Positions 23,721 through 31,994 are shown, counted from the stretch's first letter. The stretch: 32,301 nucleotides of DNA from an uncultured Collinsella sp. (GCA_944321445.1 CALULJ010000026.1:1-32301), one strand, 5' to 3'. The notes: a model not told the origin generated them from the letters alone. Translations and numbers: made by a program.

Positions 23721-25733
23721 TTAGCCTGTGGGTTGGATGGTCTCGACGATGTGCTTGCGGATGTAGTTGTCCGTCAAGTCGTTGTGAGCCTCGCCGTTGT
23801 CGACATAGTCGTCGCGCAGCTGCGTGTAGGTGATGGCGCCGCCCGTCTGCAGGTCGACGATTTCGTTCGCTTCCTCCATGCTGTAGTAATCGTCGGGGTC
23901 GGAGGTCGCGCGGCGGTACAGGTCGGCGATGGTGTAGCCCCAGCGGGTCGCGTACACGTTCGCGTACATGCCCTCGCCCAACGACACACTGCCCATACAG
24001 GCGGTTCCGATGTCGCCCATGGCCTCCTCGGCGCCGCGGCGCACCTCGATCCAGCACAAATCTAGGCGCGGGTACTTCTTGGACCTGATGGTCACCGTGC
24101 TGCCGTCGATATCGACGTCGACGCGGTTGTCCCAATGCTCCGGCATGAAGAATTCGAAGCCGTTGGCGACGACGTGACGCGCCTCGCGAGCCGCCTCCTC
24201 TGCGGCGGCCTTCTCGTCGGCCTCCTTTTGCGCCACGGCATCGTCGCGGCGCTTGGTCGCGGCGTCGCGCAGGGCGGCAGCGTCCGCGGTGCCCTCCTCA
24301 TCCTTGGAAGCGTGATCGTACGCTGTGGAAAGCTGGTCGTCGGTCACGTCGAGCGCGGCGATGGGCGTGAGCTCGAAGCCGCCCTGCTCGGTGGCGTCGA
24401 TGGACTCGCTGGGATCGGCGGACTCGAAGCTCACGTGGAGCGTGGTGCCCGGGACCGTGTAGATGGTGCCGTCGGCCGCGATGGGAGACGCGGCGATGGT
24501 GAAATCGTAATCGCCCTGGCGCAGCTTGAGGCCGTCGCCGTTGGAATCGACGTATTGGACCTCGTTGACAGCCGTGCCGTCCGAGGCAGTACCGACAACG
24601 TGCACGGGCAGGCGCGAGGCACCGTCGGCTGTGTTCCAGCCTTCGGCGGTGGCGATGATCTTGACCGCGTGCTCGGCCGCCGCCGCTTCTTCCGCCGCCT
24701 GCTGCTGGGCTGCCTCTTGCTGCTGTCGCTGCTGGTCGAGCACGAACCACACGCCACCGCCCACGAGCGCGAGCGCCACTACGGCACCAACGGCAATAGC
24801 TGCGATTTTGCCGCCGCTCATCTTCTTTTTTGCGGGAGCGTCGAAGGATTGCGGCGGAAGGTCGGCCTGCCGTGGGGTTGCGGGGGCGCTGGTCATGACG
24901 GGCACGGGCTCGGACATGCCGGGCACCGTAGCGCCGCGCGGGACCGCCGAAACGCGGGCCATGTCGACCATGGTTGCGCCGGCGGATGCGTCTTGCTCGT
25001 AAGGGATGGACGCGACGGGGGCCGACAGGCGCGCGCCGCAGTGGGTGCAGAACGGGGCATTGGGGTCCACGGGTGCGCCGCAGGACGGGCAGGTGGGGCC
25101 TGTGAGCCGGACGGTTTCGGCTTCGTCGGGCGGAGTTGCGAGGCCGTCGGCGCCCCATAGGGTTTCGACCGCCTCGTCTGCGCCGGAGTCGAAGGTGTCG
25201 GGGGCGAGCTCGGAGTCGGGAGCGGGCACCGGCGCGACGACGGTGGGTGCGGCATCCTCCATGGCCTCGGTGGGGGCATCGGCCGGAAGCTCCTCCGGAG
25301 CGCCTGCTGCGGTTTCTTCCAGGGCGCTTGCTGGGGATTCTTCAGAAGCGCCTTCCTTTACCCGGGGTTCTTCCGGAATAGCCTGCGCGACGGTCTTGTC
25401 TGAAGCGGGCTGCGGAGCAGGGACGTCAGTTTCGGGAGCCTCTTCCTCCACCGCAGATGCAACGGTGGGAACGATCTCTTCTTCCGCCTGAACTTCTGCG
25501 GCCGAAACGGCATCGGCGGTTGTCGCCGGAGCTTCCGGCTGCACGGCGGTCGTTTCCGTCGCCTCTTCCAGCTTATTGCCGCAGTTAGTGCAGAACTTCG
25601 CACCGGGTGCGACCTGCGCGCCGCACACGGGACACACCGGACCGCTCGGCGCGGGCGTGTCGAGCTTCTTTCCGCAGTTGGTGCAAAACATCGAACCGTC
25701 AGGGACTTCGCTATGGCAGCTCGGGCAAATCAT
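23721..25733 (-). CDS. Multi-zinc-ribbon single-pass membrane protein of unknown function
   Basis: This 670-residue protein has two tandem N-terminal zinc ribbons (Cys3/6/17/20 and Cys34/37/48/51). A long Ala/Glu/Pro-rich spacer follows (about 55-210), then a third ribbon (Cys215/218/229/232), a second low-complexity spacer, and one membrane helix at about 309-332 (KIAAIAVGAVVALALVGGG). Next come a Gln/Ala-rich coiled segment, a beta-rich extracytoplasmic region with Ala/Glu-rich helix, and a C-terminal domain starting near VANGFEFFMPEHW. The layout puts the ribbons inside and the sensor-like domain outside. CGCAGGAGGGAGA precedes the ATG. I do not recognise a specific function; similar zinc-ribbon membrane proteins are common and uncharacterised in Coriobacteriia and Firmicutes. 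Confidence 0.85.
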   Translation of the reverse strand: MICPSCHSEVPDGSMFCTNCGKKLDTPAPSGPVCPVCGAQVAPGAKFCTNCGNKLEEATETTAVQPEAPATTADAVSAAEVQAEEEIVPTVASAVEEEAPETDVPAPQPASDKTVAQAIPEEPRVKEGASEESPASALEETAAGAPEELPADAPTEAMEDAAPTVVAPVPAPDSELAPDTFDSGADEAVETLWGADGLATPPDEAETVRLTGPTCPSCGAPVDPNAPFCTHCGARLSAPVASIPYEQDASAGATMVDMARVSAVPRGATVPGMSEPVPVMTSAPATPRQADLPPQSFDAPAKKKMSGGKIAAIAVGAVVALALVGGGVWFVLDQQRQQQEAAQQQAAEEAAAAEHAVKIIATAEGWNTADGASRLPVHVVGTASDGTAVNEVQYVDSNGDGLKLRQGDYDFTIAASPIAADGTIYTVPGTTLHVSFESADPSESIDATEQGGFELTPIAALDVTDDQLSTAYDHASKDEEGTADAAALRDAATKRRDDAVAQKEADEKAAAEEAAREARHVVANGFEFFMPEHWDNRVDVDIDGSTVTIRSKKYPRLDLCWIEVRRGAEEAMGDIGTACMGSVSLGEGMYANVYATRWGYTIADLYRRATSDPDDYYSMEEANEIVDLQTGGAITYTQLRDDYVDNGEAHNDLTDNYIRKHIVETIQPTG

Positions 25734-25888
25734 GGTTGTCTCCCTCCTGCGCCGCCAACCCTCGCGCGGCGCCCGGATGCTGCCATTGTACGCTGCCCGG
25801 CGTGGAAGTTCGAGCGCGTCGGCGCTGCGCGATGCCCGAGCGGGCCGGCGCACCGATTGCTCGCGAGCTGATAGGGGGTTTGTTGTTT

Positions 25889-25953
25889 CTACTTGCCGTT
25901 TCGTTCGCTAGCAGGGGGAAATCATGGCTGTTAGTGAACGAAACGGCAAGTAG
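25889..25953. repeat. 22 bp inverted repeat forming a long hairpin
   Basis: CTACTTGCCGTTTCGTTCGC-TA at 25889-25910 and its inverted copy at 25932-25953 differ by one base. The 21 bp loop begins GCAGGGGGAAATCATGG. It lies upstream of both the zinc-ribbon gene (minus) and the phosphatase gene (plus). It is unlike the REP families in the window. Confidence 0.7.
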
Positions 25954-26035
25954 ATTTGATTGACTCCCTGACGATTCTCGGCCTGCGCGGGTTTTTCGCT
26001 GCATGATCGCCAAAAAGCTGGGCCGCATGCGCTAA

Positions 26036-26130
26036 CCTGTCCCAAAAGAGGACAAAATGTCCTCTGGCACCCCCGTCCCCAGAGGGGACAAAATGTCCCC
26101 TACGACCCCCGTCCCCAGAGAGGACATTCC
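26036..26130. repeat. GGGGACGGGGG-family repeat array upstream of the phosphatase gene
   Basis: The stretch contains CCTGTCCCA, AGGACAAAATGTCCTCT, ACCCCCGTCCCCAGAGG, GGACAAAATGTCCCC, ACCCCCGTCCCCAGAG and AGGACATT. Thus two GGACAAAATGTCC palindromes alternate with CCCCCGTCCCC. It matches the element at 8595-8673 and shares its ends with the palindrome at 32253. It ends only 13 bp before the phosphatase start. Confidence 0.7.
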
Positions 26131-26142
26131 GAGAGGATCGAT

Positions 26143-26592
26143 ATGCATCGCGTGCTGTTCATTTGCCATGGGAATATTTGTCGGTCGACTATGGCTGAGT
26201 CGGTGATGACGGAGTTGGTGCGGCGCGCCGGGCGCGAGGCGGAGTTCAAAATCGATTCCGCTGCTACGAGCTACGAGGAGATTGGCAACCCGCCGCACTG
26301 GGGCACCGAGACCAAGCTGCGTGAGGTAGGGATTCCGCTGGTGCCGCACCGCGCACGCGTCATCACGCGAGCGGAATATGACAACTGGGACCATATTGTA
26401 TACATGGATGCGGAAAACCGCCGTGGCCTCGCGCGCATTTTGGGGAACGACCCCGAGGGCAAGGTGAGTCGCCTGCTGGACTGGACCGATCGCCCCGGTG
26501 ACGTTGCGGACCCTTGGTACACCGGCAACTTCGACGCCACGTATCGCGACGTGCTCGCCGGCTGCACCGCCCTGCTCGAAGCGCTCGCGTAG
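26143..26592 (+). CDS. Low-molecular-weight protein-tyrosine phosphatase
   Basis: This 149-residue cytoplasmic phosphatase has the N-terminal P-loop CHGNICRS, with nucleophile Cys8 and phosphate-binding Arg14. The general acid is Asp123 in the DPWYTG motif. Size and motif order are normal for the family, which removes phosphate from protein tyrosines or arginines. AGAGGATCGAT precedes the ATG. No tyrosine-kinase or capsule gene is adjacent, so the substrate is not suggested by context. A REP-like unit starts 1 bp after its stop codon. Confidence 0.95.
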   Translation: MHRVLFICHGNICRSTMAESVMTELVRRAGREAEFKIDSAATSYEEIGNPPHWGTETKLREVGIPLVPHRARVITRAEYDNWDHIVYMDAENRRGLARILGNDPEGKVSRLLDWTDRPGDVADPWYTGNFDATYRDVLAGCTALLEALA

Positions 26593-26593
26593 G

Positions 26594-26624
26594 TGGGAAA
26601 AAAGTGCCTGTCCCTATTTTCCCA
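26594..26624. repeat. REP-like unit, GTGCCTGTCCC family
   Basis: This unit is identical to 1963-1993 and 20946-20976. It directly follows the phosphatase gene and precedes the MarR promoter. Confidence 0.85.
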
Positions 26625-26681
26625 ATAATTCCTCCACCTAATTATTCGGTACCTTGACTATTGCGAACTCCGTAGTAATCT
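26624..26681 (+). promoter_or_regulatory. Candidate MarR-exporter promoter and operator
   Basis: AATAATT (26624-26630) and AATTATT (26640-26646) form a perfect 7-9-7 inverted repeat. TTGACT at 26654 and a TAATCT hexamer at 26676 follow with a 16 bp spacer. An AT palindrome next to the promoter is what a MarR repressor would need. The -10 is weak. Confidence 0.4.
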
Positions 26682-26727
26682 TCTTGCGGCAAAACAGATT
26701 TCCCCGAGCAAGAGAAAGGAGTTACGC

Positions 26728-27180
26728 ATGTCTGACGCAGTCGAAGACGCCGTGGACACGCCTGAAGAGGCGCGCGCCCGCCGCCTGCTGTGGAATCTGG
26801 GCTATTTTGGCCACTACCTGCACTTCCATAGCGGCGGCAGGTCGGGACGGGCCGCGATCATCTGTCTGCTCGCCAAGCACGGCGGCCAAATGTCGCAGCT
26901 CGAGCTGGGCACGTATTTCGAGCTCAAACCCGGCTCGCTCTCCGAGATTCTCGCCAAGATCGAGAACGCCGGGCTCATCGAGCGCACGCGCAACCCGGAA
27001 GACCGCCGTCAGCTGGTCATCCGCCTCACGGAAAAGGGCGCGCAAGAAGCCGCCCAGGAGCAGGAGGCGCGCGTTCAGTTCCGTCGCCAGGCGTTCGCCT
27101 GCCTGAGTGAGGAAGAGCAGAACCAACTCGTCGAGATGCTCGACAAGATTCACACGCATTGGGAGGGATTGCATGCTTAA
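26728..27180 (+). CDS. MarR-family transcriptional regulator of the ABC exporter
   Basis: This 150-residue winged-helix regulator has family landmarks LLAKHGGQMSQLELGTYFEL, SLSEILAKIENAGLIERTRN (recognition helix then wing) and EDRRQLVIRLTEKG. Helices at both ends would form the dimer. GAGAAAGGAG precedes the ATG. Its last 8 bp overlap the first exporter gene, so it is the first cistron of a three-gene unit. MarR proteins usually repress their own operon and release DNA on binding the exported compound or a related phenolic; the ligand is unknown. Confidence 0.93.
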   Translation: MSDAVEDAVDTPEEARARRLLWNLGYFGHYLHFHSGGRSGRAAIICLLAKHGGQMSQLELGTYFELKPGSLSEILAKIENAGLIERTRNPEDRRQLVIRLTEKGAQEAAQEQEARVQFRRQAFACLSEEEQNQLVEMLDKIHTHWEGLHA

Positions 27181-29008
27181 AACGCTCATGGCGAGCATTC
27201 GCGAATACAAGAAAGCGGCCATCGCCACCCCCATCATCGTGTCGGGCGAGGTGGTCATGGAGGTTGCCATTCCGTTCGTGACCGCTCAGCTCATCAACAC
27301 GATCCAGCAGGGTGCGACGGTGGACGAGATGCTGCCGTACGCCGGCCTTCTGGTGGCCATGGCGCTTGCATCGCTGTGCTTTGGCATCGGCGCAGGCCTT
27401 ACCTGCTCCGAGGCGAGCTGCGGCTTTGCCAAGAACCTGCGCCACGACGTGTTCGCCGCGGTGCAGCGCTTCAGCTTCGCCAACATCGACCAGTTCTCCA
27501 GCTCATCGCTGGTGACGCGCCTCACCACGGACATCACCAACGTGCAGCTGGCCTACATGATGGTCATCCGCACCGCCATCCGCTGCCCGCTGATTCTTAT
27601 CTGCGGCATCGTCATGGCCTTCATCATGGGCGGCCCCATGGCCATCGTGTTCGTCATCGTGGTGCCCATCCTGGGCTTCGGCCTGTTCAAGGTCGTGCGC
27701 ACCGTGCACCCGATCTTCCGCTCCGTGTTCCGCAAATACGACGCGCTCAACGAGTCCATCGAGGAGAACGTCACCGGCATGCGCGACGTGAAGAGCTACG
27801 TGCGCCAGGACTACGAGAAGGAGAAGTTCGGCCGTGCCGCGCAGGACGTGTGCGCCGACTTCACCCGCGCCGAGAAGATTCTCGCGTTCAACTCGCCCAT
27901 GATGAACCTCGCCGTGTTCACGGTGTTCACGGTCATCATCCAGTTCGGCTCCTACCTCATCATCTCCACCCGCGGCACCATGCTGAACGTCGGCCAGTTC
28001 TCCGCGCTCACCACCTATGGCTTCATGATCCTCATGGCGCTCATGATGGTGTCGATGGTGTTCGCCATGATCACCATGGCGCAGGAGAGCGCCGAGCGTA
28101 TCGTGGAGGTCATTGAGACCGAGCCCACGATCAAGAACCCGGAGCACCCCATCACCGAGATGAAGAACGGCTCCATCGACTTCGACAACGTGACGTTCAA
28201 GTACTCCGAGAAGGCCGAGCACCGCGCCCTGGCCGAGATCGACCTGCACATCGCCAGCGGCGAGACCCTAGGCATCATGGGCGGCACCGGTTCGGCCAAA
28301 ACGTCGCTGGTGAACCTCATCAGCCGCCTGTACGATGTGACCGAGGGCTCCGTCAAGGTCGGCGGCGTGGACGTGCGCGACTACGACTTGGAGTTCCTGC
28401 GCAACAACGTGGCCGTCGTGCTGCAGAAAAACGTGCTGTTTTCCGGCACCATCAAAGAGAACCTGCGCTGGGGCAACCCCGACGCTTCTTACGACGAGCT
28501 GGTAGAGGTGTGCAAGCTGGCGCAGGCCGACGAGTTCATCCAGGGCTTCCCGCAGCGCTATGACACCTACATCGAGCAGGGCGGCACCAACGTATCCGGC
28601 GGCCAGAAGCAGCGTCTGTGCATTGCCCGCGCGCTGCTGAAGCACCCCAAGGTGCTGATTTTGGACGACTCCACGAGCGCCGTCGACACCAAGACCGACG
28701 CGCTCATTCGTGAAGGCCTGGCGCAGTACCTGCCCGAGACCACCAAGATCATCATCGCGCAGCGCACGAGCTCTGTTGAGCACGCCGACCGCATTCTGGT
28801 GCTGGACAACGGCCACATTGCGGGCCTGGGCACGCACGAGGAGCTGCTGAAGACCTGCGACATCTATCGCGATACGTATGAGCAGCAGAATCGCACGAGC
28901 GAGGAGGCTGTGGAGGAGCCGGCTGAGCCCGCCGCTACTGCCAAGCCTGCCGCCGCTACCGCCCCGCAAGCCGTGACCCCGAAGGGAGGTGTCGCCGATG
29001 AGCATTAA
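27173..29008 (+). CDS. ABC exporter half-transporter, degenerate-site subunit
   Basis: This 611-residue protein is a six-helix exporter membrane domain fused to an ATPase domain. The membrane half has the coupling region ENVTGMRDVKSYVRQDYEKE (cut here). The ATPase shows GGTGSAKT (370-377, Ala for the usual Gly), signature VSGGQ (474-478), Walker B LILDD with Asp499 in place of the catalytic Glu, and Gln530 in place of the switch His (IIIAQRTSSV). These changes mark the non-hydrolysing site of heterodimeric exporters such as TM287/288 and LmrCD. The ATG at 27173 lies within the MarR 3' end after GGGAGGGATT. A Pro/Ala-rich tail ends the protein. Confidence 0.94.
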   Translation: MLKTLMASIREYKKAAIATPIIVSGEVVMEVAIPFVTAQLINTIQQGATVDEMLPYAGLLVAMALASLCFGIGAGLTCSEASCGFAKNLRHDVFAAVQRFSFANIDQFSSSSLVTRLTTDITNVQLAYMMVIRTAIRCPLILICGIVMAFIMGGPMAIVFVIVVPILGFGLFKVVRTVHPIFRSVFRKYDALNESIEENVTGMRDVKSYVRQDYEKEKFGRAAQDVCADFTRAEKILAFNSPMMNLAVFTVFTVIIQFGSYLIISTRGTMLNVGQFSALTTYGFMILMALMMVSMVFAMITMAQESAERIVEVIETEPTIKNPEHPITEMKNGSIDFDNVTFKYSEKAEHRALAEIDLHIASGETLGIMGGTGSAKTSLVNLISRLYDVTEGSVKVGGVDVRDYDLEFLRNNVAVVLQKNVLFSGTIKENLRWGNPDASYDELVEVCKLAQADEFIQGFPQRYDTYIEQGGTNVSGGQKQRLCIARALLKHPKVLILDDSTSAVDTKTDALIREGLAQYLPETTKIIIAQRTSSVEHADRILVLDNGHIAGLGTHEELLKTCDIYRDTYEQQNRTSEEAVEEPAEPAATAKPAAATAPQAVTPKGGVADEH

Positions 29009-30965
29009 TTCCGAAGCCAAGAAGCAGTACGAGGCCAATCGTCAGAATGTCGCCGGCCGCCAGACCGATGACGGCGATCGCCGCCCGGGCCGCGGGCACA
29101 TTCTCGGCCGCCTCGTGAAGACGCTCTTCTCGTTCTATCCCAAGCTGCTGCCGATTGTTGCCGTGTGCATCCTTGTACAGGCGATCCTTTCGGCCATGCC
29201 CGCCATCTTCATCCAGCGCGCGCTCGAGATTGTTGGCGCCACCTGGCAATCCGGCGACTGGAACTCCGTGTCCGGCCAGGTCACGACGCTGACGCTCACG
29301 CTCATTGGCGTGTACGCGGTCACGCTCGTCGCCAACTTCACCCAGACACGCCTTATGGCCATCATCACTCAGGGTTCGCTGGAGAAGTTCCGCGAGAAGC
29401 TGTTCGACCACATGCAGGACCTGCCCATCAGCTACTTCGACCAGCATCAGCGCGGCGATATCATGAGTTATTACACGAACGATATCGATACCCTGCGCCA
29501 GATGATCTCGCAGTCGATGCCCAACATCTGCCTGACCGTCATTACCTGCTGCTCCGTGATTTGCGTCATGGTGTACTACAGCATTTGGATGGCACTTGTG
29601 GTCATTCTTGGCGTGGGCTTCATGGCCTACATGACCAAGCAGCTGGGCGGCCGCTCTGCACGCAACTTCCTGGCGCAGCAGCACGAGATCTCTGTGGTCG
29701 AGGGCCACGTTGAGGAGATCATGAACGGCCAGCGCGTCGTCAAGGTGTTCTGCCACGAGGACGCTGCGCAGGAGGACTTCGATGTGCGCAACGAGCGTCT
29801 GTTCCGTGCCGCGCGCGCCGCGAACATGTACACCAACACGCTCGGCCCGATCCTCATGAACCTGGGCAACCTCATGTACGTCATCGTGGCGCTTGCGGGC
29901 GGCATCTTTATCGCCACGGGCGTGCCGAATGTGTCGGTGTCCGGTTTGGCCTTCTCCGTGGCCGTGACCGTGCCGTTCCTCAACATGACCAAGCAGTTCG
30001 CCGGCCAGATTGGCCAGATCTCGCAGCAGATCAACGCTGTGGTCATGGGCCTTGCGGGTGCCGCGCGCATCTTTGAGCTCATGGACGAGGAGCCCGAGCA
30101 GGATCATGGTTACGTCACGCTGGTGAACACCAAGATGGAGAACGGCAAGCTCGTCGAGGTGCAGGGCAAGCACACCGGCCGCTGGGCCTGGAAGCACCCG
30201 CACGAGGACGGCACCGTGGAGCTCGTGCCGCTTCGCGGCGATGTGCGCCTGGTCGACGTGGACTTTGGCTACAAGCCCGGCCACACCGTGCTGCACGACG
30301 TGAGCGTGTGGGCCAAGCCCGGCCAGAAGATCGCCTTCGTGGGCGCAACCGGTGCCGGCAAGACCACGATCACGAACCTCATCAACCGCTTCTACGACAT
30401 CCAGGACGGCAAGATTCGCTACGATGGCATCAATGTCGAGAAGATCCGCAAGGACGACCTGCGTCATTCGCTGGGCATGGTGCTGCAGGACGTGAACCTG
30501 TTCACCGGCACCGTCATGGACAACATTCGCTACGGCCGCCTGGACGCGACCGACGAGGAGTGCATCGCTGCGGCCAAGCTGGCTGGCGCGCACGGTTTCA
30601 TCGAGCGCCTGCCCGAGGGCTACAACACGATGCTGACCGATAACGGCTCCAACCTGTCGCAGGGCCAGCGCCAGCTGCTGTCCATTTCGCGCGCAGCGGT
30701 TGCCGACCCGCCGGTCATGATTCTGGACGAGGCCACGTCGTCGATCGACACCCGCACCGAGGCGCTCGTGCAGAAGGGCATGGACGCACTCATGAGCGGG
30801 CGCACCACCTTCGTGATTGCGCACCGTCTGTCGACTGTCCGCAACTCCGATGCGATCATCGTGCTTGATCACGGCCGCATCATCGAGCGCGGCAGCCACG
30901 ACGAGCTGATTGCCAAGCGCGGTACGTATTACCAGCTGTATACAGGCGCGTTCGAGCTCGAATAA
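28998..30965 (+). CDS. ABC exporter half-transporter, canonical-site subunit
   Basis: This 655-residue partner of the previous protein has a longer N-terminus (about 35 polar residues), six membrane helices, and an inserted segment between membrane and ATPase domains (HGYVTLVN...GRWAWKHPHEDGTVELVP) that is typical of this subfamily. Walker A is GATGAGKT (449-456), Walker B ends in LDE with Glu578, and the switch His609 is in VIAHRLSTV. Its signature reads LSQGQ (553-557), the weaker partner of the degenerate site. The intact Walker motifs here pair with VSGGQ of the other subunit to form the active site. The ATG at 28998 follows GGGAGGT, and the gene overlaps the upstream gene by 11 bp. Substrate is unknown; drugs, lipids or peptides are possible. 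Confidence 0.95.
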   Translation: MSINSEAKKQYEANRQNVAGRQTDDGDRRPGRGHILGRLVKTLFSFYPKLLPIVAVCILVQAILSAMPAIFIQRALEIVGATWQSGDWNSVSGQVTTLTLTLIGVYAVTLVANFTQTRLMAIITQGSLEKFREKLFDHMQDLPISYFDQHQRGDIMSYYTNDIDTLRQMISQSMPNICLTVITCCSVICVMVYYSIWMALVVILGVGFMAYMTKQLGGRSARNFLAQQHEISVVEGHVEEIMNGQRVVKVFCHEDAAQEDFDVRNERLFRAARAANMYTNTLGPILMNLGNLMYVIVALAGGIFIATGVPNVSVSGLAFSVAVTVPFLNMTKQFAGQIGQISQQINAVVMGLAGAARIFELMDEEPEQDHGYVTLVNTKMENGKLVEVQGKHTGRWAWKHPHEDGTVELVPLRGDVRLVDVDFGYKPGHTVLHDVSVWAKPGQKIAFVGATGAGKTTITNLINRFYDIQDGKIRYDGINVEKIRKDDLRHSLGMVLQDVNLFTGTVMDNIRYGRLDATDEECIAAAKLAGAHGFIERLPEGYNTMLTDNGSNLSQGQRQLLSISRAAVADPPVMILDEATSSIDTRTEALVQKGMDALMSGRTTFVIAHRLSTVRNSDAIIVLDHGRIIERGSHDELIAKRGTYYQLYTGAFELE

Positions 30966-30982
30966 GCCTGCGATACACGGGG

Positions 30983-31064
30983 CAGGGCCCCCTACCGACC
31001 GTTTTGCACGTCCTCGCCGCTGCGCGGCTGCGAAATGTGCAAAACGGTCGGTAGGGGGCCCCTG
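30983..31064. terminator. Long hairpin after the ABC exporter operon
   Basis: Left arm 30983-31009 and right arm 31037-31064 are complementary over 27 bp with one unpaired base (core CCCCCTACCGACCG-TTTTGCAC). The loop holds a second small stem GCCGC-TGC-GCGGC. It starts 17 bp after the stop. It may terminate transcription or be a repeat element. Confidence 0.65.
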
Positions 31065-31105
31065 TCTGTTTCTCGACTTTTCTCGCTGCGGTGGGGAAAG
31101 TTGGT

Positions 31106-31126
31106 GTGCCGCGCTTTGCGCGGCAC
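31106..31126. terminator. Short GC hairpin
   Basis: GTGCCGCGC-TTT-GCGCGGCAC has perfect 9 bp arms and a 3 nt loop. It lies between two larger inverted repeats. GTTTGG follows on the plus strand. Confidence 0.5.
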
Positions 31127-31135
31127 GTTTGGTAG

Positions 31136-31275
31136 TGCAAAAACCGGGGACTTTGGGCGGATTTTTTTGGACCAGGTCTGCATCGGCACCTTTTCTGCCT
31201 GCGAAAACGCGAGGTCAGAAAGCCGGTTGTCTGGACCCGGGGTAAAAAATCCGCCCAAAGTCCCCGGTTTTTGCA
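31136..31275. repeat. 140 bp element with 32 bp perfect inverted ends
   Basis: Positions 31136-31167 and 31244-31275 are exact inverted copies. Each outer end begins TGCAAAAACCGGGGAC, continues TTTGGGCGGA and ends inward with a T-run. The interior is 76 bp and has no gene. It lies between the convergent exporter and toxin-antitoxin operons. It could be a MITE or a very strong bidirectional terminator. Confidence 0.65.
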
Positions 31276-31315
31276 GCGGCGCATGGAGTGCGGCCGTCCG
31301 GAGGCTGTGCTTTGG

Positions 31316-31711
31316 CTATTCGGGGCCGAGGACTTTTGCGGCTTTCTCCAGAACTGCCTCGCGGATGAATTTGGATTTGGTTTGGCCGCAGGCTTTGGCG
31401 GCGCGCTTGACGTATTCCACCAGCGAATGGGGCATTTTGAAGGTGACGACGTCGGTGGGTTCGTCGGCCAGCGGCGGACGGCCGGGAGGCTGGGTGCGCA
31501 GGCGGTGCCAGTCGCGCTTGGACATTCCGCCGGGCATACCGGGGGCATAGTGAATCGGCCCCCATTCGCCCTCTCCAAAGTCGCCCGCGGCGATACGCTC
31601 CTCCATCTCATTGACCATCTTGTTGGTGTAGGCAGTGCCGTCTGGTGCTACAAACGCAATCTCATCGTTTGTCAGCTTGTTTTTATCCGGCCTCTTCACG
31701 TTTCTGCGCAT
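31316..31711 (-). CDS. Ribbon-helix-helix antitoxin of a BrnT-like module
   Basis: This 131-residue protein's last 45 residues form a ribbon-helix-helix DNA-binding unit: strand VVTFKMP, helix SLVEYVKRAAKACG, turn, helix KSKFIREAVLEKAAKVLG. The first 85 residues are polar and Gly/Pro-rich (DGTAYTNKMVNEMEERIAAGDFG, cut before EGEW) and probably wrap the toxin. It lies 8 bp after the small upstream gene and shares its promoter, the usual brnT-brnA order. GTGAGGAAT precedes the ATG at 31711; an upstream in-frame ATG at 31804 lies within the toxin gene. It would neutralise the toxin and repress the operon through the palindrome at 31995. Confidence 0.75.
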   Translation of the reverse strand: MRRNVKRPDKNKLTNDEIAFVAPDGTAYTNKMVNEMEERIAAGDFGEGEWGPIHYAPGMPGGMSKRDWHRLRTQPPGRPPLADEPTDVVTFKMPHSLVEYVKRAAKACGQTKSKFIREAVLEKAAKVLGPE

Positions 31712-31719
31712 GGTATTCC

Positions 31720-31980
31720 TCACTTCAATCCCAACTCGTTTCGCATGCCCTGCGTGAGATGCATGGCGTGGAGTATCACGAACCGGTTTTTTCGTTCGTC
31801 CCAAGCTTCGACCAGCTGAACGGCTCTTCCCGCACGATCCGGCCCAATAAGGACACGTTCAAAAGCGTATCGGCCATCTCGTCGTCGTTCGATGTAGGCG
31901 TTTTTCCAGGCGTGGATGATGTCTCGCTTGCTTAGTCCGTGTTTGTAGGCGTGTTCCAATACTATCGGCGTGGATTGCAT
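31720..31980 (-). CDS. Small BrnT-like putative toxin
   Basis: This 86-residue basic protein reads YKHGLSKRDIIHAWKNA, then RYAFERVLIGPDRAGRAVQLVEAWD, then FVILHAMHLTQGMRNEL. The pattern KHG-(helix)-R-RVLIGPD-GR-LVE-VIHAM-R matches the compact RelE-like fold of BrnT ribonucleases, although identity to known BrnT cannot be measured here. Upstream of a ribbon-helix-helix gene and of a palindromic operator, it is most likely the toxin of a type II module. The ATG at 31980 has GGTAGGGAGCGCCT before it. Function is inferred from architecture. Confidence 0.68.
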   Translation of the reverse strand: MQSTPIVLEHAYKHGLSKRDIIHAWKNAYIERRRDGRYAFERVLIGPDRAGRAVQLVEAWDERKNRFVILHAMHLTQGMRNELGLK

Positions 31981-31994
31981 AGGCGCTCCCTACC

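Noticed and set aside
28956..30899. Minus-strand open frame of about 650 codons across the second exporter gene
   Set aside because: It is a shadow of a clear ABC transporter gene, with no ribosome site and no recognisable domain.
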